This document shows positions 11,176 through 24,069 of a DNA stretch of 62,000 bases, in pieces; the stretch's first letter is position 1; each line of letters begins with the position of its first letter. The translations under genes were made by a program, and so were the position numbers. This DNA comes from Gnetum montanum (taxonomy: Eukaryota > Streptophyta > Gnetopsida > Gnetales > Gnetaceae). A model generated the notes under the pieces. That model had not been told where the DNA came from. It saw only the letters and a list, made by a program, of their open reading frames with translations, and did not search any database. Location of the stretch: NCBI GenBank assembly GCA_015680685.1, contig MNCI01035176.1:12024-74023 (forward strand), in the 5' to 3' direction.

Positions 11176-13530
11176 ATGAGTCCTGAAGAGCCTTCAACCT
11201 CTATCTTAGGTGAAATCATTGTTCGATCTATTCAACAGGAATTTACAATTAACATCCCTGGAGTTGGGGTTCCATGTTTGTGGGAAGGTAATCCCTTTGG
11301 CTCTATAACCAACCTCCTGAGCACATGGTGCTCGACAAAGATAAATACAACTTCCTTTGTGCAAAGCTCCATGCAAACATTCCCTTAGATTTCCAAGAGC
11401 TAGAAGCAAAGTGAGGTTATGAGCTCATACATCAAAAGGGAAGGGAGTACTTCCTTACTCCTAATGATCTCATCCCGCTCACCAGACCTTTCATTGGATG
11501 CTCAACCAAATGATCTAATTGTGTGGGTTGAATAAGCATGATGCAACAATTGACTATGAGGAGACCCTATAGGATGGGCAATAGGAATTCAAGGCTCACT
11601 CAAAAAATGATAATCCCTTTTATGTCTCCTTCCTACTACCCACCTCTAATGTCACTCCACAGCCTCAACCATTTTCCTTCTTTGAGGCAGCAACATCTTC
11701 CTTTTCACCACCTAGACCGACGTCCATTGTGGCAAGCCATCAAGTGCATACACATCAGGGTGCAAGATTGTCTATTATCCCATCCTTTGTGGTCTTAGCA
11801 CAATTTTTGTGATCCTCTATGTTGGCATCTATGATGCTAACTTAGCCCTAATGCACACAATGCCAACATCCCAACCACACATGGGTTAGGCATTGTACGT
11901 TCCTCCTATCTTTGTGGTGCCCCCTACAACAACCCAAGAAATAGCCACATGGTGGGGCCCTACCTCTATGCATTGGGCACAACACACACAATAGTAGCCT
12001 ATGTGATAGCCTTTACATTAGTGCACTCAAAAAGCATCCTATGTGGTTGCATAGCCTATAGCAGGGCCATGGACCATGCTAATAACACAACAGGCTGCAT
12101 AACCAGCATAGCTAGCTGCACCCACACCAAGCCTAGATCAATCATTCTAGCTTAATCAAACACTTACTAAAGAGGTCAAATGGCTTAAGGCCACCTCTTT
12201 TAATATGGTCCAAGTGATGGAATTCTACCTGGATGATCCCATTACTAACCTTGCCTTCTAGTGTTCAAATTCCCTAGTTCACCAAGTATAATGATGAAGG
12301 GGATCCCCATGCCCATCTAGTGATCATTCAGTTTGAACTCCTTTTGTTGTAGGCATGGCCACATGCAATCATTCATGTGTTTGCCATGTCCCTAACTGGA
12401 AAAGTTCTAGACTAGTACTACGCACTCCCTAGGGCCTCCATATCTTTGTTGGAGGATTTGCTTAGTCAATTTGTCACTTGCTTCAAGTACAACTTGAAGC
12501 TTGAGGTAATCGTGGATCAACTCATGTAGATCAAGTAGGGCCACTTAGAGCCGATTCAAAAGTTCATCCAATGAAATCCATGAGCCTATCATGGAGACTC
12601 ACCTACTGGCCATTTTTAAAGGTGCAATAAACAAATTCATTAAGTCAAAATTGTACTATCTTGCTGCACACTACCTGAGCCAAGCATTTTCTCAAACAAA
12701 GAGCATTCAGGATGTTGCAAAAGCTAGTAAGGATTTGTCCTATGTAGCCTACAAGAATTCCCACACAAAGAAAGATAAGAAGAAGGTCAAGGCAACAACA
12801 ACCATTGCAACGATGGCCAATGAGGCCAAGCCAAGCAATGCTAAATCAATGACTAAGGTAACCAAGGCCTCAGCTAACAACAAGGCAACCAGCTTCGATA
12901 CTATAGCAACCAACCAACCTACATCATCGATAGCCATAGGGCAAGCTACCCTAAGGCCAAACTTTGAGTGTAAGGACCACTCAAAGTATATATCATTGCC
13001 CATCAAACCATCAAAATTATTGGATTAGCTGCTTAGTGCTAGGTGTATCTAGTACAAGAAAATGTCTGAAGATGCTTGCAAGTGTTATGATTGCTACTAT
13101 GAGCTCCTCATAAACCTATTAGTAGCCACACCAGATGAGCCTCTAGTCCGAAAAAACTTTAGGTTGGACTAGTTTTTCCATGATCATCAATTTCTTGGCC
13201 ATGACATGGATTTCTACATGGCCTTGTAGGATGACATACAATGCATGATTGACCAAGGACAAATTGTTCTTAATTAGACCATCCCAATTTTCCTAGAAAA
13301 TCAATCAATGAAGGTCTACAATGACCCTCTCAATGCAAGTGGCACAGGCTATATTATCAATGCCATTAGCATTGATGATGATGTAGGATTAGCACAAGAG
13401 CCATTTTTGGTTCATGTGTCCTCTAATAGCATTGGGGCCTCTTCAATGTCAACTAGCCCAAGAACTCCTTTTGTCATTGGAGCACCACCTCAAGCACCCA
13501 TGTCATCCTTTGTGGTTAGGGCCCCATAGC
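11176..13530 (+). pseudogene. gag: gag of element B, broken
   Basis: Homologous along its length to the gag of element C. The N-terminal YNFLCAKLHANIP at about 11340 matches YNFLCAKLAANLP of C. The capsid core is frameshifted at 12180-12590. From 12591 a 145-codon stretch is open (THLLAIFKGAINKFIKSKLYYLA), then a Lys/Ala/Thr-rich linker, FECKDHSKYISLP and a degraded knuckle. In C the knuckle reads CDYH...HDTDYC; here the first Cys is lost and it reads FHDHQFLGHDMDFY. The gag supplies the particle shell in which the element RNA is copied. At least ten stops and several frameshifts make it non-functional. Confidence 0.75.
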
Positions 13531-13890
13531 ATGTTGTAATGACTGCAACTTGAACACATTTTGTCATTAGGGTATTGCAATGTATGGATCCTTTGCTGAG
13601 TTTGGTGGTGGGGATTACAACAAGCCATACTCATCCAAGGCCTCATCCCACTTACAACATTAGGTAGTTAAGGTGATAGCCTGGGAGGACAAATGAGTGC
13701 CTCATTGATGAATGATGAGGGAACACATGACGTTAGGTCTACCTAAGCTTGTTCCCTTATCTGCTATTCCTATGATCACATCAGTCAAAGATGCTACCAC
13801 AAGGAATCAACAATTGAGCATTGAGGCTCACAGGTAGGTAAAAAAAATAAGCCCAAATCTCCTTCCCAAGAGATCCACCTTTTAGGCTAC

Positions 13891-14845
13891 ATGGAGGAGA
13901 TGAAGGCTAACAAGACAATTAACAGTAGTAAGGACTTTCTAGATGTGTTGGAAGTAAGCTCTTAAATAAAATAATACAACCTTGAGCTTGTACAACTTGG
14001 TGATAACCTCCTCCACTCATCGCGAAGCACTAGTTCGCATGTTGGCCTCCATTCCTATCAAATAGGACATCCTAGTGGAAGAACTAGCCATCCACACTGT
14101 GATGCTTCCTCCCTTGAGTTAGGAATCAAGCCCAATGCGTCTAGTGTTTCATGATGAGGTGATCAATGTTGACCTTGAAAAGGGTTAGGTCACCATTGCG
14201 CTAATGTCTATAATAATCCATGTAGGGCAATGCAAGATTCACAGGATGCATATCGATAATAGGGTAGTGACCAACATCATCCCATTCCTAGTTGTTGATA
14301 AACTTGATTTAGTTGATCAAATCTAGACCACAAAGACAACATGCCTTAAGTCCTTTAATGGGTCACACATTTTTGTGAAGGGAATGGTTACAATAACCTT
14401 CATGGCAGGGAAGCGATTCCCCACTATGGCCAAATTCATTGTCATGAGAAAAATGCCTAGGTTCAACATAATTTTTGGAAGGCCCTGGCTAGTCCAATTA
14501 CAAGTCATCTCCTCACCTATTCATCAATATCCACCTTCCATACAAAGGTGGAGAAGTGATCATATATGGTGACAACTTGATCCCTCAAACCATCAACAAC
14601 GTTGACATAGACCAAGGGTCAAAGGTTGCATTCACCGATGAGACGCCACCCATGGAGGATGAGAGCTAACCTTATCTAGTAAACCCATCTTAAGAGCAAA
14701 AAGAGGCTAATACCCTTCTTGAGGAAGCTCTATGGGAAGAATTTCCCTTTAGCATTAACAATGAAGGTATAGGTGAATACTGCCTCATGTTACCTAGGCC
14801 CTACACACCCCCTAAGCCACATCAAGTTAGGAAGCGATTATAGAA
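13891..14845 (+). pseudogene. pol: protease region of element B, broken
   Basis: Begins MEEMKANK and matches the protease of C and D. The active-site region reads RMHIDNRVVTNIIPF where D has RVHVDDGVATNVV, so the DxG catalytic triad has lost its glycine. The later IIFGRPWLVQL matches the retropepsin I(I/L)G(R)xWL motif. It ends with a proline-rich tail (PRPYTPPKPHQVRKRL), as in C and D, after which the sense frame closes. Confidence 0.7.
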
Positions 14846-15636
14846 CTAAGGTACCCCCTTAGTGCAACATGTGCTAAGCGCTTACTTACCCTCAATTTTT
14901 TGCATGCTCTATTAGTCTTTGCTTGCATAGTTATGTTCTACATGGTTTCTTGCATTTTGCATTATTTTCTTTGTTACATGTTCACTTCTTTTGCTTATGC
15001 ATTTTCATTTGCTCTCTTTATGCAGTAAAAAAACATAAAAAACACATAGAAATTATAAAACTAAAATTGCAAAAAAAAAAGACACATGGCTCGAAAAGAC
15101 CTTAAACTAACACATGGCCTAAAAAGGCCTTAAAAAATCCCATGATCTACAAAGGCCTTAAAAAAGTGCATGGCCTACCATGGCCTAAAACTGGCAATAC
15201 CTTTCTTCCACCACATGGCCTACCATAGCCTTAAATTGGCAACCTATCTCACATCACCATGGCCCGAAAATGCATTAAACTAGCGTACAACCTGCCATAG
15301 CCTAAAATTGGCACCTCGCAACTCACCATGACACAAAACTAGCAACCATTTCCTTTTATTCATGGCCCAAAATGGCCTTAAACTAGCAATCACCATAATT
15401 TGAAATGGCCTTAAACTAGCATGGGATCCACAAAGGGCCTAATCGCATCAACTAGTTGGATTACCCACATTAAATAGTAGTAAACTAAACATGAAACTTC
15501 ATGCACAATCCTCGTTGCAAAAAGGCATAAAATTTATTATATCTCTATCAACAAAAGTACATAGCATGGCCATGCAAAACGTTACCCAATAGTAGTGCTA
15601 CATCAGGTTGACTCAGCTAGTGATGTCTAGTGGAGG
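14846..15636 (+). repeat. spacer with diffuse GGCCTTAAACTAGC-type repeats (element B)
   Basis: Between about 15080 and 15430 the words CATGGCC...GGCCTTAAA...ACTAGC recur about ten times at irregular spacing. The A-rich start (KKHKK...THGSKRP if translated) is nearly the same as in element D (around 60660-60740), so B and D are close relatives. No gene is supported. On the minus strand AATAAA (15538-15533) lies about 100 bp after the stop of the antisense gene. Confidence 0.6.
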
Positions 15637-18600
15637 TTAAGGTTCTTTCTCCTCCTCATCTACTACTACGCTGGGACCTGTGCTATCGCCTAGTGCTTGT
15701 CTCAAAACAACACAAAATAAAAAATTAATTAGTGAGTGAAAAAAATACAATACAAAATTAACATGCATGACTGATACATAAAAAGCATAAAAAGCAAAAT
15801 AAAAACTAACCCAAGAAGATCTTTCATCATACTCTAAAGGAAATTGATCAAGGCCTTCCTCCAAGCATCAGAGGATCTCGACCTTTGATAATCACATCCA
15901 ATCCTCATGGATGAAGTCAACATTCGTAAGGATCTTCTTCTCATCCATAGTGGTCCATGCAGGAGGTTCCATAGGAAAGGTAACCATAGAAGTTTCCCTT
16001 GAGGGTAGGGTAATCTCTCACGCTAGGAAATCACTAACCACTCTATGCTGGGTAAACAACTTGAAGGCCCGACTCTTGCAAATTACCTCAATGAATATAT
16101 CAAGGTGATGAGTCTTCATAGACTTGTCCTTAAGTTGCTATAAGTAGGCATTCCTCTCCTGCTTGTAGTCGCGCTTGTGGTCCTTCTGTGTATGCCCCCA
16201 CTTGCACACCTTGGTGTTTAAGCTCTTCCACTCCTCATTCTTTTAGAAGAGAAGATCCATCTACAACCTTTGCTAAAAAATCTCTCAAGTAGCCTCATTC
16301 TTACCTCGAATTGCTGACCAATACCTAGCATAATCCATTTTTGATGTCTGCTAAGTATCATCCTTCTATGCCCAAGCTAACAAGAAATCATAATGGGACT
16401 GAAGGTCCTCATTCATTGTGGTTAGGCTCACCATTGCCTCTTAGATCTCATTCATGTGTTTCCATAGGTACTCATTCAAGCATCTACATGTCTACAATGC
16501 CTTTGCATTGGAAAGTGCACACTTTCTCACCACCTCATACACATGATAAGGCACCTACTTCACCTTAGGGGATACTTAGGAACGGAATCCACGTGAGCTA
16601 CCTAATTTGGATCCTAGCGAAGCTTAGAGCCTATTAGCATACAACAAATAGACCAATATTACCAACAAGCTAAGTCATAAAATCAGTAAAAAAATTCAAA
16701 AAAAATAACATGCATACTGAGTTTGGGATTCACCTATTGTATGTAGTCCACCATGTCCTCCACAATGCCTTCCATGAAATCAAACTTATTTGGTATCTCT
16801 ATCCATTGAGTCATATGGTGGGTACATACTAGTGGTGGATCACTAGCAGTAAGGCCTGAAACTATAATGTAACACAACGCAACATCTAGCAATAACTAAG
16901 TAGTTAAAGACTTAAAATAAAAAGGGTAAAAGTAGATGGTAACATAAAGTTCTTACTAAGTGAGCCTTTGGATGTTAGTGTGGGTGGGTCTCCTAGCTGC
17001 ACACTATCAAAGAGGTTGGTGAAGTCACCATCAAGGTGGAATAGCCCCTCTACACCAAATTGGTGGGAGATCTCTAGGGCCTTTGCTGGCTCCCCCTTAT
17101 GAGCTACCTCCTCTTCAACTTGAGGAGGGGATGTGTCTTCTACCTCTATTGTCATCACCGCTACTTCCTTAGCAACCCTCTTGCGTAACTCACATAGCAT
17201 AGCAGTATTAGCATAACATAATAAAAAATAAATAAATAAATAAAACATAAGTAAAATGCATCTATGATGTATACTAACTTGCAACCATCAAACAAAGTGT
17301 GGATATCTTGAGGTAAAATTTCTTAATGCTTGCTTGTCCAACTGTAGGAGGAGTCTCCTCTATCGAGTGCAACCTCTTGATATTTTTCTTGGATGGTCCC
17401 ACCATCTCTGCAATATACCACTCCACCCTCTTCACATCCCCAACAACCATTTATGGACACTTGATTATGCTATCATAGGAATATGATAACTATGACCTCC
17501 CTAGATGTGCCTTCGTCATAACTGAATATGACTCCTTAATCCCCTCTAGAGGGTCCTATGCATGAGTAGTGGTGAAAAAATGCTTAATCCATGGCTTGGA
17601 CAGCTACTTGCAATCCTACATGACCTAATGCCCACTATCCCTAATCACCAGGAACTCTACAAGCCTTTGTAGATAGGTTGCAAAGAATGGGAAGTGAAAA
17701 TGAGATCTTGCATGGATGTTGTGATGAAGCCTAATAATCTCTACCTATAACCTAGTAGTGATAGAAGAGGCCTAGTTAAACCTAGTACCCTCTTCTATAA
17801 CCTCCCACATCACTCATTCCTACTCCATACCAAGGACCTTTCCTTAAGACAATAACTTAGGAAAGGCATAGGCACAAAAAAGAGGGTAAAACCTTCATAC
17901 CTTAGGCACATGCACGTTCCCAACCATGATGCCTTTACAAGAGTGGATGGTCCCTAGCCACTTTTCAATCTCCTCTCTCTGGTCCACCTCTCAATTGAGC
18001 TTGTCAATGATTGATGGACCCATAGAGGAAAGGCCAAAAAAGTTAGCAAAGAAGGCATTGTTGAGGTCCAAGACTACCTTCACTCTATGCACATGAGTAA
18101 CAAAACGATGGGCATCATGATTGAAGGAGTCAATGATGGTCACCATCTCAACCACTAGTGTGCTTGGGCTAAGGGCCAAGGAAAGGTCCATCAACCCAAC
18201 ATGGGCAAGCTAAACAGTCAGAGTCTTTGAGGCTTGATGGAATAGCCACTCTTGTGCCCCCTCCACATCATTGTACTTCATGATAAGGGTGGCCTCATTA
18301 TAGTTAGTGATGACCAATGTTACTTCCCCTAAAGCAATGGTAGCTGTAACATAAGCAAACTTAATGTTAGCATCATGCAATTAACACATACATGAGAATA
18401 AGAAATAAAAGTCAAGCCAACATAATGAATACTCATGTGGAACAAATGGCATGTGTGATGCACATGGGGGCAGAACAAGCTTTTTGAAGATTGGCTTACC
18501 ATTAGCCCATCCCTCATCAAGTCAATCATAGGTTTGACATCACTCGAATGCCTTTGGATACCAGGTGGGGTAGTTCTCTAAGTCCTCTTCTACCTATTTT

Positions 18601-20783
18601 ATAACTACCTCCTGAAAGCTTTGACTAGAGGAAAATACCTCTAGTGTGATATGAGCCAAAGCAAGAGCCCTTGTCTCATCATGGAGTCCCTCATCATCAA
18701 CTTTAAACGTAGCATCAAACATTCGTAGTTACCCTCTAGCACAATATACAATCCTAGGTGGGTTCTAGAAGATTGTGTGCATGTGCATGGCAATGAAAGT
18801 GGTGTTGCTCTTATTATAGCAAGGGAACTCTGGCATGCTCCAAATTCTAGCTAAGAGACGAACACTCCTAGGGTCTAGTCTCATGCCACTTACTCGATCA
18901 CCACTAGTCACAAGCTCATTGAACATGAATTGTAATATATTCTGGTTTTCCCTGGGCAAAAACATCTTGGTGATGGCGCTTGCAACCTCTACTACCAAAT
19001 GTGACCACATAATCACACTAAAGTGCTGCAATAGGTAAGCTATAAATTTTCTCACTCATAGTCAAAACCACACCACTTGATGGCCCAACTTCATGTTGGG
19101 TGTAGGAATATTGGGTACGGGCTAGCTAATGCAAGATAGGATGCCAATGAGCTCCATGACCACTAAGACAAGCTTCAATAGTATCTTGCAACTGTAAAAG
19201 AGCAAATGAATTTAGTGTTAGCACACAATGGATTGCATTTTAGCATAAAATATTAACTTACACTTAGAAAAAATTAGCAAATTGAGCTCAAAATAGCATA
19301 ACTTAGAAATCCTTATGGTCTCCCATGAAGCCCCGTGAGCATAGGACATCAATACATATTTGATGTGCCTCGTGCTCATTGGGATACAATGGTAATGTAG
19401 CATTAACATTTTACTTTACATTCATATCACTAGCACCAACACAGTTTGCATGTTCTAATGTTCATATGTCCATCTTGCAAAATTAGTATTTTTGCATAGC
19501 TTTTGTGCAGTTAGCATTTTGTTTTGCATAAGGCATTCTTAGCTTGACATTTTTGCACTTGGCATCTTGCACATTTGACATTCTAGTTTTGTACTTAGTA
19601 ATATTTTTCAAATTTTTTCAAAATTTTTCTAACTTTAGATAGTGTAGCACAATGTTTGAAAAAATTCTAACTATTTTCTATGCTCCTTAGGCAAAAAATT
19701 ACCAAATTTTTCTAACTGTTAGCTACACTCTTGAGGGAGGGTGTGGCCCCAAAATGAGAAAAAAATTAACAAAAAAAATTCTAACTATCAAAAGCATAGC
19801 ATCCCATTGCATCTGGAAATAAAGTGTTGGCTACGCTCCCTAGGGAGCATATCCACCAGTACTAGAGCTCTCATCACCATGCCTCCTTCACCATGCCACC
19901 CAATGCTATTGCACACCAATAACATGTGCTGATGTACTTGCCATGGTCACATCCTAGGCAATCTCCTTGGCCCCATTCACCCCCTCATAGTGGTCATCAC
20001 CCCTATGGCCATGCCACTATCCCTTCCCTTGTCCCTATGGCCTTCTCCCCATGTGTCCTTGTGATGCCTAACCCCACTTTTTCCATCATTCTACATTACC
20101 CCCACATCATAAAATAAGTAATGATAGAACCCTATCCCCTACCCATGGCCATGTTAGTCATAACCCTTACCCCAATCCAGCAATTTCCATCACACATGCC
20201 AATAGAAAGACAAAAAAAAAAGAGAAGAAGGAAGAAAGACACCCTATCCATACATACCCTAGCCATTAGCCATTTGTATCCCATTCTATGTCTTCCATGT
20301 GACATGGCCCAAAATGAGGGAAATCCTAGTTTATTGCCAGGACAAAACCCCTATTTTTTCCTTTTCCCTTATTCCACACACTACGTCTCTCGGAAATAAA
20401 TGTAAAAAGTCCATCATTACCCACATGTTGCCCCTTGTGCCATTTTTTGTAGACAATTAACGTATACAGTTACAAAAAAATGATGTATAAATAGAGACCC
20501 AAAACCCATGTACACATCTTCTCCTCCTGGATGTAGCTACTAAGGTGACTAGGGTAGTGACGGTCCTTGCCAAGGTAGGCTACCCCATGATCCAAATCCC
20601 AATGTAAGAAGGAAAAGCCAAAATGCAAAGAAAAATGGTACAAAAAGGGACAAACATAGTGAGCATACATAGTGGTGGCACTCTCCTCTCCTCCACCTGT
20701 ACTTGCAATAGGCATTCTAGGGCTCACCTTCCCTCTTCGACATTGGCAAGTTTGAGGTGTTGATGGTCACTGTGGCATGTCAT
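15637..20783 (-). pseudogene. antisense multi-exon gene carried by element B, decayed
   Basis: Counterpart of the antisense gene of C. Exon 1 is 20783-20728: ATG, 18 codons plus two bases, donor AAG|GTGAGC. Exon 2 is 19191-18500 (acceptor TTTTACAG, donor GCTAATG|GTAAGC). It corresponds to exons 2 and 3 of C without the intron between them, and keeps phase for 230 codons. The next exon is 18343-17279 (acceptor TGTTACAG, donor GCAA|GTTAGT; 354 codons in phase). Conserved segments include ENYPTWYPKAFE, GLMDLSLALSPSTLVVEM, WLG and IPNKFDFMEG. Later exons (about 17177-16905, 16850-16730, 16640-15810, 15710-15637) are recognisable by alignment, with less certain borders. The stop is TAA at 15637. 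About nine stops fall in exon 2 alone, many where C or the context has Trp or Gln. Function unknown. Confidence 0.7.
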
Positions 20784-21415
20784 TCTGGTGCTATGCTCTA
20801 GTCACTACGCTCCACTTTCTATGCTCAGCTATCACTTAGAACTGCACTATGCTTTGTAACTTCTCATTCACACTTTGAAAAATGACTATTTACCATCAAT
20901 GAATTGTGCATATATACCCTCCTGGGGTAATTAAATGTGCCATCTAATACATCGATGCTCCCACACTTACACAAATTTTCCTAAGTTTCCTATGAAGTGT
21001 AGCAAGAGGGGGTGAGCATAGTATCTAGAGTTAGAAAAATTTCTGAATTTCCTTTTCTAATGATTCCTAGACTTAGAAAATTTTTCAGATTTTTTTGGTT
21101 GCCTAGTGAATGCCGAGCCAAATTTCACAACCTAAACACTCTTTTCCTAGGTTGAACCAACACACCTTGCACAAATCATGGTCTGCTAAGACCTTAAATT
21201 GGCAATCCAACCTGCCGAGGTCCAAAACTGGCTTGCATGCTTACTTTTCTAATGTCCACTCTTGTATGCAAAGGCAATTATTCATTGCATTACTTTCCTC
21301 ATGTTTTGCATTTTGACTCTATTAAGATAGGTGCATATTGACATACTTTCTAGTTATTTTGTAGGATATGTCGTAGGATTACAACACGAGTGCATACAAG
21401 TGTCTTTGTTGACCC
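20784..21415 (+). other. spacer between antisense gene and RT of element B
   Basis: Holds the presumed antisense promoter and, at 21179-21240, the words GACCTTAAATTGGCA and CCAAAACTGGC of the same repeat family that lies on the other side of the antisense gene. The stretch 21270-21340 aligns with about 60610-60550 of element D. No sense gene is visible. Confidence 0.5.
20911..20916 (-). promoter_or_regulatory. TATA-like box of the antisense gene in element B
   Basis: The minus strand reads GGGTATATATGC, 128 bp before the ATG at 20783. Element C has TTTATAAA 121 bp before its ATG. The matching spacing is the main support. Confidence 0.4.
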
Positions 21416-22679
21416 TTGATCCTCACTGGACCTCATGATGACCTCATCAGATGCATTGATGCCCAATGCCTAGACCTTGATCCCATAACCCATGATTACT
21501 ATGTAACATCCATAGAAGCACTACTAGGTTGGTCTGACCATCTAGTTAGGGCTCTCAATCTAGAGGTAGGTGATGTTATTGAATATTTCCTCATTGAAGT
21601 CCCTATAGCAACACTTAACAACGAGGTGAAGACACTGAAACTTAGTTCCTTGTTAAAGCCTCAACACACCCAAAGCATCACAAAGACACTCAATAACAAC
21701 ATTAAGGCATTTGCATTGTCTTACGAGGACATGCCAAGTCTAGATCCTTGCATAGTGCAACACAATATCATCCTCGACCCTTGGATAAAACTAGTTAAAC
21801 AAAAAATTGGTAAGGTTAGGCCTAAGATGGTGTTGGTAGTTTGTGATGAAATCACTAAGCTCTATAAGGTTGGTTTCATCTGGGCCATTGACTATGTGGA
21901 TTAGGTCTTCAACATTGTGGTTGTACCTAAGAAAAACAAAAGTATACACATTTACATACACTTTCAAGACTTGAATAAGGCAACCATCAAAGATGATTTT
22001 CTGTTGCCTAGTAGCAATCAATTGGTCGATACCATGGTTGGTCATGCCTTATTGTCATTCATGGATGGGTTCTCTAATTACAAGTAGATTCAAATCAACA
22101 TAGAGCACTAGCTCAGTACCACCTTCATGAACCCCTAGGGTATGTTTTGCTATAAAATGATGCCTTTTGGACTAAAGAACGCAAGAGAAACCTACCAATG
22201 TGCTATGATGTACATATTTAGTGATTACTTGTTCAACTTGCTCAATGACTACATTAATGACATGGCAGTTAAGTCCAAAATGTAAATGATCACGCAAATG
22301 ACTTAGATTGTGCACTCAAACGTTGCCTTAGATATGACCTTAGGTTGAATCGTAAGAAGTGTGTCTTCGGTGTCAAGACGAGTCGCATGCTAAGTTTCGT
22401 AATATCAAAAATAGGCATACTAATAGAGCCTAATAAGGTTAATGCCATCATCAACTTAGCATCTCCAACTAACCTTAAATACCTACATGGGTTATAGGGA
22501 AAATTGCAATTCATATGTTGGTTTATTGCACGATTGACTAATAAGCTACATCCAATGCAACATTTGCTTAAAAAGGGAGTCTGCTTCAAGTGGACAGCTC
22601 AATGCTAAGAGGCATTTGACAACCTCAAATAGGAGTTAGCTCAACTTCCAAAAATCTACCCTCCAAAAGGAGATAAACC
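21416..22679 (+). pseudogene. pol: reverse transcriptase of element B, broken
   Basis: An open 162-codon stretch (21416-21904) covers the pre-RT linker and RT start (ALSYEDMPSLDPCIVQHNI; DEITKLYKVGFI). Then come NIVVVPKKN, DLNKATIKDDF, FSNYK and the block MFCYKMMPFGLKNARETYQ. The catalytic YVDD box reads LNDYINDMAVKS (22239-22274), with the first Asp changed to Asn. Several stops follow. Confidence 0.8.
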
Positions 22680-23035
22680 TTTCTACATCTAGCTTGCAAC
22701 TTTTGACACGTCCATTATGTCTCTACTTTGTCAAAAGCAAGAAAATGGCTCAAAGGTCCCTATATACTACCTAAGCCATGCGTTAGTGGCCCATGAAGTA
22801 AAATAGAATGATCTAGAAAAGAACTACCTTGCCTTAGTCTTTGCACTTAAGAAGTGAAGTCATTATCTCTTCTGGAGCTAGGTAAACATCATCTACAAAA
22901 GCAATGTACTCTGGGCAATCACAATGAACATCTACAAAAGTAGTCGAATCACACAGCAAAAAGTAATAACCGTAGAGTTTGACCTACATTACATAGTATA
23001 AGCATCAACTAAAGGTTAAGCAATAGCCACATAGC
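22680..23035 (+). pseudogene. pol: RNase H of element B, broken
   Basis: Follows the RT without a gap. Readable pieces include IYYLSHALVAHEVK, NDLEKNYLALVFALKK and the late VNIIYKSNVLWAITMN, the usual order of a Ty3/gypsy RNase H. The first catalytic Asp of the YDAS-type motif is not preserved. Confidence 0.6.
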
Positions 23036-23040
23036 TCATG

Positions 23041-23560
23041 GCTTCACCAATAAGTAATCAAGAAACTATAGATCTAGAATTTTTGGATGAGCATGTTAGC
23101 AATATAAGACAAGTGCCTTCCAACTTTAAGGTGATCTTACACTTCAATGGTGCTTCAACCTCTCAAGGGGGTAGTGCTATTGTAGTAATCACATTTCCCT
23201 CTAGGGAGATCTAATTCTTTTTTTATCATTTTACATTTCATTGCACTAACAATGTAGTGGAGTATGAAGGTCTCCTTAGAGGTCTTATAGTAGCTCATGA
23301 TTTATGAATTTGAAACCTAGCGATTCAAGGTAATTCGCAATTAGTCATAAACCAAGTCAGAGGTTTACGCTTGTAAATCACAACACTTACAACCTTATTG
23401 TGACTTCGGGAAGCACTTTTACTGATGGTTTGCAATTGAAAATATCCAATACATTCCCCGTAATGCCATTGTAGATGCATTAGCCACATTAGCCTTAAGC
23501 ATTGCACCTAACATGTTTCATGCCTTGCGCACCTTAGTAATGGATTTTACCAAACTTATC
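23041..23560 (+). pseudogene. pol: second (archaeal-type) RNase H of element B, broken
   Basis: Motifs in order: ILHFNGAST (normally FDGA, here Asp to Asn), GGSAIVVITFP, FHCTNNVVEYEGLLRGLI (catalytic Glu of EYE kept), LAIQGNSQLVINQVRG (GDS to GNS). A second RNase H at this position is the hallmark of the Tat/Ogre branch of plant Ty3/gypsy elements. Confidence 0.7.
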
Positions 23561-23699
23561 ACACAAAAAACTAACATTGCATCCATAGCCACAACAAGCA
23601 CAACACATGCATGAGAGTGGTACAATGACATCATGTCATACCTTCAACAAGGTGAGCCTCCATAACATCTAACCACTACACAAAAGGATGCACTAAAAA

Positions 23700-24069
23700 A
23701 ATGATCATGGAAATACATCATTATAGGTGATAGCACACTTTGTCACAAATCCTATGATGGCATGCTACTGACCTACATTAGTCATGATGAAGTGAAAATG
23801 ATTGTTGGTCAAGTTCATGAAGGATTGTGTGGAGGCCACATAGCACCCAAGGCAATGGCATTGAAAATTAGATGCCTAGGCTACTATTGGCATTACATGG
23901 AACACAACCACATTTCCAAGGTCAAGATGTGCAACGTGTGTCAACAACATGGAAACTTAATGCATGTGCCACCCATTGAACTATACACCATGCAAATCAC
24001 ATGGCCATTCTAATGTTGGGAGTTGGATATCATAGGGAACATAATGCTTAAGTCCTTTGCAGGACATAG
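23700..24069 (+). pseudogene. pol: integrase of element B, first part
   Basis: The zinc-binding domain is open over 83 codons (23762-24013): VHEGLCGGHIAPKAM, LGYYWHYMEHN, CNVCQQHGN, with the HHCC residues in place. The core begins with WELDIIGNI and reaches GQ/AGH before element C interrupts it. It resumes at 41714. Confidence 0.75.
24065..24069. other. target site duplication of element C, left copy (CATAG)
   Basis: CATAG just before the TG of the 5' LTR. The right copy, 41709-41713, reads CATGG (one transition). The uninterrupted homologous site inside the integrase of C itself (37742-37756) reads GGACATAGCTTCATT, confirming the join. Confidence 0.85.

Noticed and set aside
11206-11409. 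Minus-strand frame opposite the gag start of element B
   Set aside because: The plus strand there has gag similarity to C (YNFLCAKL), so the minus-strand frame is a shadow.
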